A stretch of DNA of 64,000 nt, taken from the NCBI RefSeq assembly GCF_042678185.1, contig NZ_JBHUDQ010000001.1. The stretch is one strand, 5' to 3'. Positions 53,645 to 62,453 of this stretch are shown here, piece after piece. The notes under the pieces are model-generated. The model was given only the letters and a program-made list of their open reading frames with translations, ran no database searches and had not been told where the DNA came from. Both the position numbers and the translations under genes were made by a program. Numbering within the stretch: position 1 is the stretch's first letter; every line of letters starts with the position of its first letter. This stretch comes from Ramlibacter ginsenosidimutans (GTDB lineage Bacteria; Pseudomonadota; Gammaproteobacteria; Burkholderiales; Burkholderiaceae_C).

Positions 53645-54811
53645 TCAGCCCGCGAGCGCCTTCATTTCGCGGAACAGGTCGGCCTTGCCTTCGAAGCCGA
53701 TGCCGGGCAGGTCCGGCAGCGTGACGTAGCTGTTCTCCACCTTCACGCCATCGGGGAAGCCGCCGAAGGGCTGGAACAGGTCGGGGTACGACTCGTTGCC
53801 GCCCAGGCCCAGGCCGGCCGCGATGTTCAGCGACATCTGGTGGCCGCCGTGCGGGATGCAGCGGCTGGCGGACCAACCGTGCTCCTTGAGCATGTCGAGG
53901 GTCCGCAGGTATTCGACGAGGCCGTAGCTGAGGGCGCAGTCGAACTGCAGCCAGTCGCGGTCCGGGCGCATGCCGCCGTAGCGGATCAGGTTGCGCGCGT
54001 CCTGCATGGAGAACAGGTTCTCGCCCGTGGCCATCGGGTTCCTGTAGTAGTTGCGCAGCGTGCCCTGCAGTTCGAAGTCCAGCGGGTCGCCCGGCTCCTC
54101 GTACCAGAACAGGTCGTACTGCGACAGGGCCTTGGCGTAGGCGATTGCGGTGTCCAGGTCGAAGCGGCCGTTGGCGTCCACGCACAGCTTCTGGCCGTCC
54201 TGCAGCACCTCCATGATTGCGTCGATGCGCCGCAGGTCCTCGTCGAGCGAACCGCCGCCGATCTTCTTCTTCACCACCGTGTAGCCGCGGTCGATGTAGC
54301 TGCGCATCTCGTCCTGCAGCTTCCGGTAGTCCTGGCCCGGGTAGTAGTAGCCGCCGGCGGCGTAGACGAAGATCTTGCGATTGGGCCTGCCGTCGCCGTA
54401 GCGGTCGGCCAGCAGCTGGAACAGCGGCTTGCCTTCGATCTTGGCCACCGCGTCCCAGATGGCCATGTCCATCGTCCCGATGGCGACGGAACGCTCGCCG
54501 TGGCCGCCGGGCTTCTCGTTCTTGAACATCGTCGCCCAGATCTTGTGCGGATCCAGGTTGTCACCGGTCGCGTCGACCAGGGAGGCGGGATCGGCTTCGA
54601 GGATGCGCGGGATGAACCGCTCGCGCATCATGCTGCCCTGGCCGTAGCGGCCGTTGGAGTTGAACCCGTAGCCGATCACCGGCTTGCCGTTGCGGACCAC
54701 GTCAGTGACGACGGCCACGAGGCTGAGGTTCATCTTGCTAAAGTCGATGTAGGCGTTCCGGATGGACGAGCTGATCGGAATGGTCTTCTCGCGGATTTCG
54801 ACGATCTTCAT
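53645..54811 (-). CDS. tarD: Enolase-superfamily acid-sugar dehydratase, D-tartrate dehydratase-like
   Basis: 388 residues. The whole sequence follows D(-)-tartrate dehydratase of the mandelate-racemase group: RNAYIDFSKM, GERSVAIGTMDMAIWDAVA, KxK base near residues 181-183 (TVVKKKIGG), Mg ligands in CVDANGRFD, FWYEEPGDP and MATGENLF, and the catalytic His of RCIPHGGHQ. Family enzymes dehydrate D-tartrate to oxaloacetate. The match is from memory of the family, so the exact acid is not proven. Divergent from a LysR gene (104-base gap). It converges on the ABC operon's end. Confidence 0.88.
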   Translation of the reverse strand: MKIVEIREKTIPISSSIRNAYIDFSKMNLSLVAVVTDVVRNGKPVIGYGFNSNGRYGQGSMMRERFIPRILEADPASLVDATGDNLDPHKIWATMFKNEKPGGHGERSVAIGTMDMAIWDAVAKIEGKPLFQLLADRYGDGRPNRKIFVYAAGGYYYPGQDYRKLQDEMRSYIDRGYTVVKKKIGGGSLDEDLRRIDAIMEVLQDGQKLCVDANGRFDLDTAIAYAKALSQYDLFWYEEPGDPLDFELQGTLRNYYRNPMATGENLFSMQDARNLIRYGGMRPDRDWLQFDCALSYGLVEYLRTLDMLKEHGWSASRCIPHGGHQMSLNIAAGLGLGGNESYPDLFQPFGGFPDGVKVENSYVTLPDLPGIGFEGKADLFREMKALAG

Positions 54812-54915
54812 GGCGTGCTGGCCTGGTGCAGGTTGGGAGGACTGAATGTTCGTCGTTTGTCCCGGCTGCGGCCAATGCTCGTTTTGGCTCCTTTGATGCG
54901 CTGCGCGAACCGACC

Positions 54916-55836
54916 ATGAACTTCAATTTCGTCTGGCTCGAGGATTTCCTGTCCTTGGCAGCGACGGGCAACTTCTCGCGCTCTGCGGAGGACAGGCACA
55001 GCTCGCAGCCGGCCTTCAGCCGCCGCATCCGGGCCCTGGAAGAGTGGATTGGCGCTGCGCTGGTGGACCGGACGACGCAGCCTGCGCAGTTGACGGAGGT
55101 GGGCGCATGGTTCAAGGGGATCGCCGAGGAGCTGGTCGCAAGAGCAGCCCGTTTGCCTGGCGAGGCCAAGCAGGTTGCGGAGGCGAGCTCCGTCACCCTG
55201 CGCATTGCCAGCACGCACGCCCTCTCGTTCACTTTCCTGCCGCGATGGCTGCGAAGCGTCGAATCATCGCTCACGCTGGGCCCGGTCGAACTGACGTCGG
55301 ACGTGCTCGCCCGCTGCGAAGCGCAGATGCAGGAAGGCAAGGTGCACTTCGTGCTGGCGCATGCGCACCCACGGATGCACGGGACTCTCGAGTCGGAGCT
55401 CTACCTCTCGACGAAGATCGGGAGTGACCAGCTGGTGCCCGTCTCCAGGCCTGGCGAAGGCCGCCAGCCGCTGCATCGCCTGGAGAAGGCCGCGGCGAAG
55501 GAGCCGGTCCCGCTGCTCGAGTACACGGATGCGTCGGGCATGGGCAGGATCGTCCGAGCTGTGCTCGGGCGGAAACTGGAGGAGATTCCGCACCAGGTCG
55601 TCTTCACCGCGCATCTCGCATCGGTGCTTCGGTCGATGGTGCTGGACGGGCGAGGCATTGCGTGGCTGCCCCGGACGCTGGTCGAGGAGGATCTCGATGC
55701 GAGGCGACTGGTGGTCGCGGCCGAGCCGCGCTGGAGCGTGGACCTGGAGATTCGCCTGTACCGGCAACAAGCGGAAGTCGGCCGCGCCGCAGAAGCATTC
55801 TGGCGGGCGGCCACGGAATCGGGCGCGGTGCCGTAA
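54916..55836 (+). CDS. LysR-family transcriptional regulator
   Basis: 306 residues. Helix-turn-helix at 1-60 (FVWLEDFLSLAATGNFSRSA, then QPAFSRRIRALEEWIGAALV), effector domain after residue 90. Start at ATG 54916 is the Met directly before the conserved HTH; the 30 codons upstream are unconserved. It faces the tarD-like gene across 104 bases and probably regulates it. The inducer is expected to be tartrate or a similar acid (inference). Confidence 0.92.
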   Translation: MNFNFVWLEDFLSLAATGNFSRSAEDRHSSQPAFSRRIRALEEWIGAALVDRTTQPAQLTEVGAWFKGIAEELVARAARLPGEAKQVAEASSVTLRIASTHALSFTFLPRWLRSVESSLTLGPVELTSDVLARCEAQMQEGKVHFVLAHAHPRMHGTLESELYLSTKIGSDQLVPVSRPGEGRQPLHRLEKAAAKEPVPLLEYTDASGMGRIVRAVLGRKLEEIPHQVVFTAHLASVLRSMVLDGRGIAWLPRTLVEEDLDARRLVVAAEPRWSVDLEIRLYRQQAEVGRAAEAFWRAATESGAVP

Positions 55837-55854
55837 GCTGGCGGCTCGCAAGCG

Positions 55855-56625
55855 ATGCACACGTCCCCAATCACGCGAGCACGGAAGGGCACGCCCCGGC
55901 CGGTACGGGTCGCTGCGTGCGTCGCGCTTCTCGTGTTGTCGCCCTTGCTTCCTGCGCAGGTCGAAAAGCCGGGCATCGCTTTTTCTGCGGCGGAGCCCGG
56001 CGCACCGCTGCCCGCGGGCTGGAAGAACCTGCCGGTCGTCAAGGGCAAGGCGATGACGCAATACACACTGGTCCGCGACGGCCAGACAACGGTGCTGCAG
56101 GCCGACGCCGAACATTCCGCGTCGGCGCTGATGCACGAGGGCAATATCGACCTCGCCCGCACACCGGTGGTGGCCTGGCGCTGGAAAGCGGCCGCTCCCA
56201 TCAAGGGCGCCGACAACAGCGTCGCGGCCAAGGAGGACGCGCCGGCGCGGCTGGTGTTCCTGTTCGACGGGGACAAGAGCAAGCTGTCGCTGCGGGACCG
56301 CGCTGGCATGGGCCTCGCGAAGATCGCGGGCGGTGAGGACATCCCGTATGCCACGCTCATGTACATCTGGTCGACCACTGCTCCCCCGGGCAGCGTCATC
56401 CCCAACCCGCGCACGGGCCGCGTGCAGATGATCGTGGTCTCCGGCCAGCCCGGTGATTCGGGGGAATGGCAAAGCCTTCGTCGCAACATTGCGCAGGATT
56501 ACGAGATGGTGTTCCACGAGAAGCCCGGGCGCATCACGGCCTGGGGCCTGCTGACCGACACCGACAACACGGGCTCCGTGGCTCGTGCGTGGTACGGAGA
56601 CATACAGTTCCTGGGCGGCCCGTGA
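55855..56625 (+). CDS. DUF3047-like secreted protein
   Basis: 256 residues with an N-terminal hydrophobic segment (VRVAACVALLVLSPLLPAQ). The mature part has the sequence features of DUF3047: WRWKAAAPIKGAD, ATLMYIWSTTAPPGSVIPNP, and the ending GRITAWGLLTDTDNTGS followed by AWYGDIQF. The fold is predicted to be a beta-sandwich; function unknown. It starts 18 bases after the LysR stop on the same strand. A 234-base gap follows with no gene visible. Confidence 0.8.
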   Translation: MHTSPITRARKGTPRPVRVAACVALLVLSPLLPAQVEKPGIAFSAAEPGAPLPAGWKNLPVVKGKAMTQYTLVRDGQTTVLQADAEHSASALMHEGNIDLARTPVVAWRWKAAAPIKGADNSVAAKEDAPARLVFLFDGDKSKLSLRDRAGMGLAKIAGGEDIPYATLMYIWSTTAPPGSVIPNPRTGRVQMIVVSGQPGDSGEWQSLRRNIAQDYEMVFHEKPGRITAWGLLTDTDNTGSVARAWYGDIQFLGGP

Positions 56626-56859
56626 GCGCGGCTGGCTGGTTGCTCACGAAGCCACGTGAGCGGCCCGTACAGAATCCAGATCGATTAACCTTCCGACCCC
56701 GGACTTCCTGCATTCAGCGGTACAGCGAATGTGGGCAGGTCCCATGCACCGTGCACCAGGACCCATGTCGTCATCTCAAGTTCCTCCCATGCCAACCGTT
56801 TTGTTCACTGCCCGCCTGGAAAGCAATCGACTCGGCGAAGACTGCCATGGGGGGCGGTC

Positions 56860-58185
56860 ATGAGCGGAACGACGAGCCTCCTTGCGCGCAGCGTCGCGCT
56901 GGTCGGCGCCGCGGCCGTGGCGTGGCGACGCCGGACGCAGGGAGCCGCACCGCCCCCGGCCGTGGGCGACGTTCCCCAGATACCACCTGGGCGGCCGCAG
57001 GGTGCGGTGCCCACCCTCAAGATGCCCACCGCGCGCGGCTGGGCGCATGGACAGACGCCCACGGCGGCACCGGGCTTGACGGTGAACGCATTCGCCACCG
57101 GCCTGAAGCACCCGCGCTGGATCCACGTGCTGCCCAATGGCGACGTCACCGTGGCGGAGGCGATGCAGGTGCTCCGGACCCCCAAGAGCATGTTCGACCA
57201 CGCGATGGTGGCGACCATGCAGCGGGCGGCCGCCATCGGCCAGAGCGCGAACCGGATCACGCTGCTGCGCGACGCTGACGGCGACGGTGTCGCAGAGACC
57301 CGCGAGACGCTGCTGGAAGGCCTGAGCCAGCCGTTCGGCATGGTGCTGATCGCCGACACTTTCTATGTCGGCAACACCGACGGCGTGGTCGCATTTCCGT
57401 ACACGACCGGCGCGACGCGGATCGATGCGCCCGGGCGCCCGCTCGCGAGCTTCAAGCCCGGCGGACACTGGACGCGCAGCCTGCTTGCCAGTCCCGACGG
57501 TCGCCGGCTCTATGCCGGCGTGGGCTCGCTTACCAACATCGCCGAACTCGGCGTCGAAATCGAGCAGGGTCGCGCCTGCATCTATGAGCTGGACCTGGAA
57601 ACCGGCCGCAACCGCATCTTCGCCGAGGGCCTGCGCAACGCGGTGGGCCTGGCGTGGGAACCAGGCAGCGGCGTGCTGTGGACGGTGGTGAACGAACGCG
57701 ACGGCCTGGGCGACGAAACGCCGCCGGACTACCTGACCTCGGTGCGGGAAGGCGGCTTCTATGGCTGGCCGTACTGCTACTGGGGCCAGACCGTCGACGA
57801 CCGCGTGCAGCCGCAGGACGCCGCGCGGGTCGCAAGTGCGATCACGCCCGACTACGCGCTGGGCGGCCATACCGCGTCGCTGGGCCTGTGCTGGATGCCG
57901 CGCGGTACGCTGCCCGGCTTCGACGAGGATGGCATGGTGATCGGCCAGCACGGCTCGTGGAACCGCAGCACCTTGAGCGGCTACCGTGTCGTCTTCGTGC
58001 CGTTCGCGAACGGCCGCCCGACCGGACAGCCGCCACGCGACATCCTGAGCGGCTTCCTGAGTCCGGACGAACGCGAGTCCTATGGGCGCCCGGTGGGCGT
58101 CGAGATCGGACCCGACAAACGATCCCTGCTGATCGCCGACGACGTGGGTGACGTCATCTGGCGCGTCACGGGCAGCGCCGCCTGA
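56860..58185 (+). CDS. PQQ-dependent sugar dehydrogenase-type beta-propeller (L-sorbosone dehydrogenase-like)
   Basis: 441 residues. After a signal-anchor (TSLLARSVALVGAAAVAWRR) comes a six-bladed propeller: FATGLKHPRWIHVLPNGDVT, ANRITLLRDADGDGVAE, LEGLSQPFGMVLI, FAEGLRNAVGLAWEPGSGVL and NERDGLGDETPPDYL, ending HGSWNRSTLSGYRVVFVPF. These are the GDH-B/sorbosone-dehydrogenase signatures (PQQ- and Ca-binding loops). Whether it holds PQQ is not shown. Start at ATG 56860 fits the signal; exported to the periplasm. Converges on the bactofilin gene with 42 bases between. Confidence 0.85.
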   Translation: MSGTTSLLARSVALVGAAAVAWRRRTQGAAPPPAVGDVPQIPPGRPQGAVPTLKMPTARGWAHGQTPTAAPGLTVNAFATGLKHPRWIHVLPNGDVTVAEAMQVLRTPKSMFDHAMVATMQRAAAIGQSANRITLLRDADGDGVAETRETLLEGLSQPFGMVLIADTFYVGNTDGVVAFPYTTGATRIDAPGRPLASFKPGGHWTRSLLASPDGRRLYAGVGSLTNIAELGVEIEQGRACIYELDLETGRNRIFAEGLRNAVGLAWEPGSGVLWTVVNERDGLGDETPPDYLTSVREGGFYGWPYCYWGQTVDDRVQPQDAARVASAITPDYALGGHTASLGLCWMPRGTLPGFDEDGMVIGQHGSWNRSTLSGYRVVFVPFANGRPTGQPPRDILSGFLSPDERESYGRPVGVEIGPDKRSLLIADDVGDVIWRVTGSAA

Positions 58186-58227
58186 ACCCGCAGGAGCCGA
58201 GCTCCGCAGTTCCGATGCCTTGAAGCG

Positions 58228-58635
58228 TCACGCGCTCTTTGCGGCGAGACGGATCGGCGGCCTGTCCTGCTCGGACGAGGTGGCGGCGGCCTCGATCGGT
58301 CGCAGCTGCCCCGAGATGGTGGCCCCTTGGTGGATCTCCAGCGCCACGTATTGCACGTCGCCCTCGATGCGGGCCCGAGGCTGCAACTCCAGCGATTCGC
58401 GCGCGTGCACGGGCCCCTTGACCGTCCCGGCGATGATCACGCGGTCGGCGGTGAGACCCCCTTCGGCCACCGCACCCTCGGAGATGACCAGGAGGCTTCC
58501 TGCGGACGCCGCCTCGATCGCGCCGTACACCTCGCCGTCGACCCTCAGCCCCTCCTCGAACTTCAGGGCGCCGTCGATGCGCGTGCCCTGGGCGATCAGG
58601 GTCTTGATTTCCGCGTGGTCTTTCTTGCCGAACAT
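58228..58635 (-). CDS. Bactofilin (polymer-forming cytoskeletal protein)
   Basis: 135 residues. The central right-handed beta-helix (about residues 15-110) contains the regularly spaced hydrophobic/Gly turns IDGALKFEEGLRVDGEVYG, GLTADRVIIAGTVKGPVHA and RIEGDVQYVALEIHQGATI, typical of bactofilins (DUF583). The tails are short and disordered. Bactofilins self-assemble into filaments that anchor cell-shape or polar proteins. Start at ATG 58635. Not clearly in an operon with its neighbours. Confidence 0.93.
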   Translation of the reverse strand: MFGKKDHAEIKTLIAQGTRIDGALKFEEGLRVDGEVYGAIEAASAGSLLVISEGAVAEGGLTADRVIIAGTVKGPVHARESLELQPRARIEGDVQYVALEIHQGATISGQLRPIEAAATSSEQDRPPIRLAAKSA

Positions 58636-58795
58636 GGATGCTCCTCAATCCTCAACGATGTGCAGTACAGGGAGGTGAGCATGCTGCGGAAGCGGTCGGT
58701 GCAGGGGGCGAACGTCGTGCCACTTTCGTGTCGGACGGCTGCTTGCCTGGTTGCAGGGATGGGAGGCTCGGCCGCAGCGGCGGCGGCGGCGGCGG

Positions 58796-59665
58796 TCATG
58801 AACTTGCTGCCGCCTCTCCCTCGGGTCCTGCGATGGGGCCCTCATCGACATGGCAGGTGCTGCGCTTCATGCAGTCGCGCAGGCCGCGCGGACGCTTGAC
58901 GGCGCCGCTGCGCTCGTCGAATTCCGCCACTGCCAGGTCCAGCGCGCCGCGGCGCTCATGCTCTTCGACGGGAAGCCACGGGGCACCCAGCGCGGCCCAC
59001 TGTGCGTCGGTCAGCAGCAGTTCGCCCGTCAGGAACACCTGGCGGCAGTGCTCGCCCGCGAGGAAGGACGCCTCTACCGCCTGCCCGCCATCGCCCGGAC
59101 GAGACAGGCCGTGCGCCATGGTCTGGTCGAAGACGACCAGGTCGCCGGTTGCCAGTGCCAGCTGGACGCCCGCGTGGGGCATCACGAAATCCAGCTCCGA
59201 TACCTCGAGCGCAAGAATCCAGAACAGGCAGCGTGACCAGTGGCGCCTGACGTCGTTGTGAAAGCCCGCCCCCCGCGTGGCCAGATAGTCGATCCGTTCG
59301 GCCACGCTGCTGCGGTACGCGGCGAGGCCCTCCCCCAGGACGCCCGTCAACTGCAACGCGGACGCTATGCCTCCGACCAGGTCGGCCACCCCGGGTGCGA
59401 CGGCGGCCAGGTCCTCCGGTGTGGTGGTCGCATAGTCGATCTCCGAGAACGCCTCGGTCCTGGTCCGCGCATGGCCCTGCGCTGCCATGCGCGCGAGGGA
59501 ATCGGGATCGAGAAACTCAGTGCGAATGACATGCACGCGGTCGTAAGGCGCGCGCGCGTCGAAGGCATGGCCGGGCTCTTCGCTGCGGACAGCGAACGCC
59601 GCAAAGGGGTGGGGCACACGATAGGCATTGGCGGCGACGACGCGATGGACAGCGACCGGACGCAT
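58796..59665 (-). CDS. Putative 2-oxoglutarate/Fe(II)-oxygenase-like protein
   Basis: 289 residues. GAGFHNDVRRHW provides an H-x-D pair (His136, Asp138) and FDQTMAHGLSRPG the distal His185, spaced as in the 2-oxoglutarate/Fe(II) dioxygenase fold; an Arg that could bind 2-oxoglutarate follows (Arg189). Other strands (LFWILALEVSELDFVMPHAG, LALATGDLVVFDQ) fit the jelly roll. The family is not established. Start at ATG 59665 is the Met before the conserved part. It begins 19 bases after the stop of the unknown 164-residue gene, so the two are co-transcribed. Confidence 0.65.
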   Translation of the reverse strand: MRPVAVHRVVAANAYRVPHPFAAFAVRSEEPGHAFDARAPYDRVHVIRTEFLDPDSLARMAAQGHARTRTEAFSEIDYATTTPEDLAAVAPGVADLVGGIASALQLTGVLGEGLAAYRSSVAERIDYLATRGAGFHNDVRRHWSRCLFWILALEVSELDFVMPHAGVQLALATGDLVVFDQTMAHGLSRPGDGGQAVEASFLAGEHCRQVFLTGELLLTDAQWAALGAPWLPVEEHERRGALDLAVAEFDERSGAVKRPRGLRDCMKRSTCHVDEGPIAGPEGEAAASS

Positions 59666-59684
59666 CACCGCACGCCTCGCATGT

Positions 59685-60179
59685 TCACCGCACCGCCTGG
59701 GTGCTGAACCCGGCCTCGGCCCAGGCCTCCGCACTGGCTCGCGTCAGGCGAAAGCCAGGCGAGACGCGCGCTTCACCCAGCACCTCGCCCGACGCATCGG
59801 TGGCACGCAGCACGGCCGATGGGTTCTCTTCGTCCGGCTCGATGTCCAGCGTGACGCTCACGCGGCCGCGATCGCAGGAGATGTCGACCTGCCGATGGAG
59901 CGCCGCCTGCAGTTGCTGCTCGTGCCGCCGCACGAATTCGGCCGCGGTCTTCACCAGGGTGTTGAACGCGGAAGTGTCCAGGGCCTTGGGGTTCTTCTTG
60001 TCGCGGCCCATGGTCCATGGGCCGACCAGGGCCGGCTCGACCTGCCCGTCGGGTGTCATCGCAACGGCCCAGCCGTCGTCGTCCTCGTTCTTGATCACGC
60101 GGGCCGTCCAGCCGTTGTCGCGCCACACGCGCGCTTCGTGGATCACCTGGGTATCGGCGCCGATTTCCGGTTCGTTCAT
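59685..60179 (-). CDS. Unknown 164-residue cytoplasmic protein
   Basis: The protein starts MNEPEIGADTQVIHEARVWR and continues DDGWAVAMTPDGQVEPALVG, TLVKTAAEFVRRHEQQLQAA and VSVTLDIEPDEENPSAVL. It has no signal peptide or membrane segment and a helix in the middle flanked by beta strands. I do not recognise the family. Its stop is 19 bases before the 2OG-like gene, indicating an operon. Start at ATG 60179; an upstream open frame lacks a ribosome site. The two-gene unit stands between a bactofilin and an outer-membrane protein. Confidence 0.7.
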   Translation of the reverse strand: MNEPEIGADTQVIHEARVWRDNGWTARVIKNEDDDGWAVAMTPDGQVEPALVGPWTMGRDKKNPKALDTSAFNTLVKTAAEFVRRHEQQLQAALHRQVDISCDRGRVSVTLDIEPDEENPSAVLRATDASGEVLGEARVSPGFRLTRASAEAWAEAGFSTQAVR

Positions 60180-60320
60180 GCTGCGATTGTCGCGCCTTGG
60201 CGTGGCATGGCCATCGCGCGATGGCTCCACCCCATCGCAGAGAACGACGCTGCGACGACGCTTACCTTCGTGAGGTAGGTGTAGTTGCTCGTCCAAGGCG
60301 GGGTGAACCCGCTTCTGCAC

Positions 60321-61136
60321 TCACCAGTGGAACACCGCCGAGACCATCGGCCCGCTGAAGCTCAGGTCTTTCAGGACCTGCCCGGACTTCATGTTGTAGC
60401 CGAGGTAGCGCCACGAACCGACCACGTCGCCCCACCCGAACGAACGGCCGACGCCGATCATGGCCTGGGTCGTCAGGTCTGAATTGCCAGTGCCCACATC
60501 GAGGTAGTAAGGCATGAACCAACTGCTGTTCTGGCCAAGGGCATAGCGACCCTTCACGCCGATGATCGCATCCCAATTGCGCAGGCGCGATTCGCGCGCG
60601 CCGGTGCGATCAGGCAGGGCCACCGAACCGATGTTGCCGGTCAGCGTCCAGTCGAGACTCTGCTGAATATCGAGAAGCCGCGCGCCGGCAATGACGTCCA
60701 GGACATACTCCGGCTTCGCTACAGCCCGCCACGCGCCGCCCAGCGTCCACGACCAGCCGCGGAGGTCATAGCGCGCGTCGGCAGCGACGCCGGCGGGCAA
60801 GTCGGCACCGCCCAAGGAGAGCGCCCGCGTACCGCTCTTGCTCGACCCGACATCCAGGTAGACGAGATCGGTGAACGCGCCCCACTGCCCCTTGCGCGCC
60901 TCCAGCGAGCCCATGAAAGTGAACTTCAGGTTCTCGAGGATCTTCCCGACATCGACACTCGCCGAGCTGCTGCCCGCTGGCGGCGGGAACGCAGTGGTGC
61001 CGCTTAGCGTGGGCAGGAAGAGGTTCAGGCTGCCTGTGAATTGCCAACGATCGGCGTCCTGGGCGTGGGCCGTGATCGGCAACAACATGGCCGTTGCACA
61101 AAGACCGGCCATGGCGCGACAGGTGAACGGATTCAT
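60321..61136 (-). CDS. Outer-membrane beta-barrel protein of unknown function
   Basis: 271 residues. Signal peptide (CRAMAGLCATAMLLPITAHA) followed by alternating beta strands: WQFTGSLNLFLPTLSG, WSWTLGGAWRAV, YVLDVIAGARLLDIQQSLDW and WDAIIGVKGRYALG. The last residue is Trp (SAVFHW), as expected for BAM-dependent outer-membrane proteins. I see about ten to twelve strands. Start at ATG 61136. It is divergent from a lipoprotein gene across 202 bases. Family not recognised. Confidence 0.75.
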   Translation of the reverse strand: MNPFTCRAMAGLCATAMLLPITAHAQDADRWQFTGSLNLFLPTLSGTTAFPPPAGSSSASVDVGKILENLKFTFMGSLEARKGQWGAFTDLVYLDVGSSKSGTRALSLGGADLPAGVAADARYDLRGWSWTLGGAWRAVAKPEYVLDVIAGARLLDIQQSLDWTLTGNIGSVALPDRTGARESRLRNWDAIIGVKGRYALGQNSSWFMPYYLDVGTGNSDLTTQAMIGVGRSFGWGDVVGSWRYLGYNMKSGQVLKDLSFSGPMVSAVFHW

Positions 61137-61338
61137 GGTGTTCGAGCTCCTTCCGGCATGGGCCGCCTGTGATCGCCTCGAGATGTAGCTGGAAATGGCA
61201 CGTCCGGATCATCCTTGGCGCCGCGTCGACCCGGTTGCGCTGGATCAACAGGTGGGCGCTGCGGCGGCGATACCGTGTCCGACACTACGCATTCCATGCC
61301 CGAGCGAGGCATTGGATATTTCCCGCACGCGATCCGCC

Positions 61339-62424
61339 ATGGAGAATGTGATCCACGAAGTTTCGCCAACCCTGAGACTGCGGCAGTGGGCCCTTGGCAG
61401 TCTCGCCGTGCTGGCGTTGACTGGTTGCGCAAGCGTGTCGCCTGCATTCGTCAAGACCGAACGCATCGACTACGGCCAGGTAGTGGCCGAATCCTGGAAG
61501 CGCCAGACCCTTCTCAACGTGGTGCGGCTTCGATACGCCGATGCGCCGACCTTCCTCGACGTCGCTTCGATCATCAACAGCCATACCGTCGGCGGCAATG
61601 CGACCGGGAAGGCGACCTTGCCGAGCCGGACCGACCCGAACGTGCTGGAGTTCGGCGGCACGGGGAACTGGTCCAACACACCGACCGTTACCTACCAGCC
61701 CTTGATGGGCGACCGGTTCACGAAGTCGCTCCTGCAACCCGTTCCTCCAGTTGCCATCTTCCAGTTGCTTCAGGGCGGCTGGCCGGCAACGCTGGTTTTT
61801 CGCACCGTGGTCGGCTCGGTCAACGGCCTGCGCAACGTCTCCGCCGGCGCTGCCTCCGATCCTGGCTTCGACGAGCTGGGCGAAGCCCTGGCCAGAATCC
61901 AGCGTGCCGGCAACATCGGAATCAAGGTGGAGGCACGCAAGGACGCCGGCAGCGCCCGGGTCGTGATCCGGCGGGCCGAACGAGGTACTGCGTCGGACGC
62001 GGACGGTCGTCGCGTCCGGGAGTTGCTGGGGTTGGCGGAAGGCATCACGGAATTCGAGATCACCTACGGCGTGGTTCCGGACAATGCGAACGAGGTGGCG
62101 ATCCTCACCCGTTCGATGATGGAAATCATGCTGCAACTCGGCTTCGGCATCGACCTGCCACCCGCGCACGCGGCGAGTGGGCGAGCGCTGGCAGGGCAGC
62201 AGCAGGCCGGCGACCAGCAAGCCAGGCCGCTCGTGCACATCCGGTCGGGGCCCGAAGAGCCCCCCGATGCCTATGCGGCGGTGCCCTACAAGGGATACTG
62301 GTACTGGATCGAAGACACGGACGTCGACAGCAAGCGCACCTTCACGTTTCTCATGATCCTGTTTTCGCTCGCCGAGACGGGCCAGGCCACGGCAGCCCCG
62401 ATCGTGACGGTGCCGTCGCGCTGA
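61339..62424 (+). CDS. Lipoprotein of unknown function
   Basis: 361 residues. A lipoprotein signal (LGSLAVLALTGCASVSP) with lipobox LTGC. The mature part includes TERIDYGQVVAESWKRQTLL, NVVRLRYADAPTFLDVASII, VPPVAIFQLLQGGWPATLVF and, near the end, PYKGYWYWIEDTDVDSKRTF. No enzymatic motif is visible. Start at ATG 61339 gives a standard lipoprotein leader. It is divergent from the outer-membrane barrel and could be its partner. Confidence 0.72.
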   Translation: MENVIHEVSPTLRLRQWALGSLAVLALTGCASVSPAFVKTERIDYGQVVAESWKRQTLLNVVRLRYADAPTFLDVASIINSHTVGGNATGKATLPSRTDPNVLEFGGTGNWSNTPTVTYQPLMGDRFTKSLLQPVPPVAIFQLLQGGWPATLVFRTVVGSVNGLRNVSAGAASDPGFDELGEALARIQRAGNIGIKVEARKDAGSARVVIRRAERGTASDADGRRVRELLGLAEGITEFEITYGVVPDNANEVAILTRSMMEIMLQLGFGIDLPPAHAASGRALAGQQQAGDQQARPLVHIRSGPEEPPDAYAAVPYKGYWYWIEDTDVDSKRTFTFLMILFSLAETGQATAAPIVTVPSR

Positions 62425-62453
62425 ACGCCGGCGCTGCGCAGCCGCGCGAACGA

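Noticed and set aside
58775..58797. GCG/CGG trinucleotide run just upstream of the 2OG-like gene's 3' end
   Set aside because: A short GC-rich simple repeat; too short and too common in such DNA to call a variable locus.
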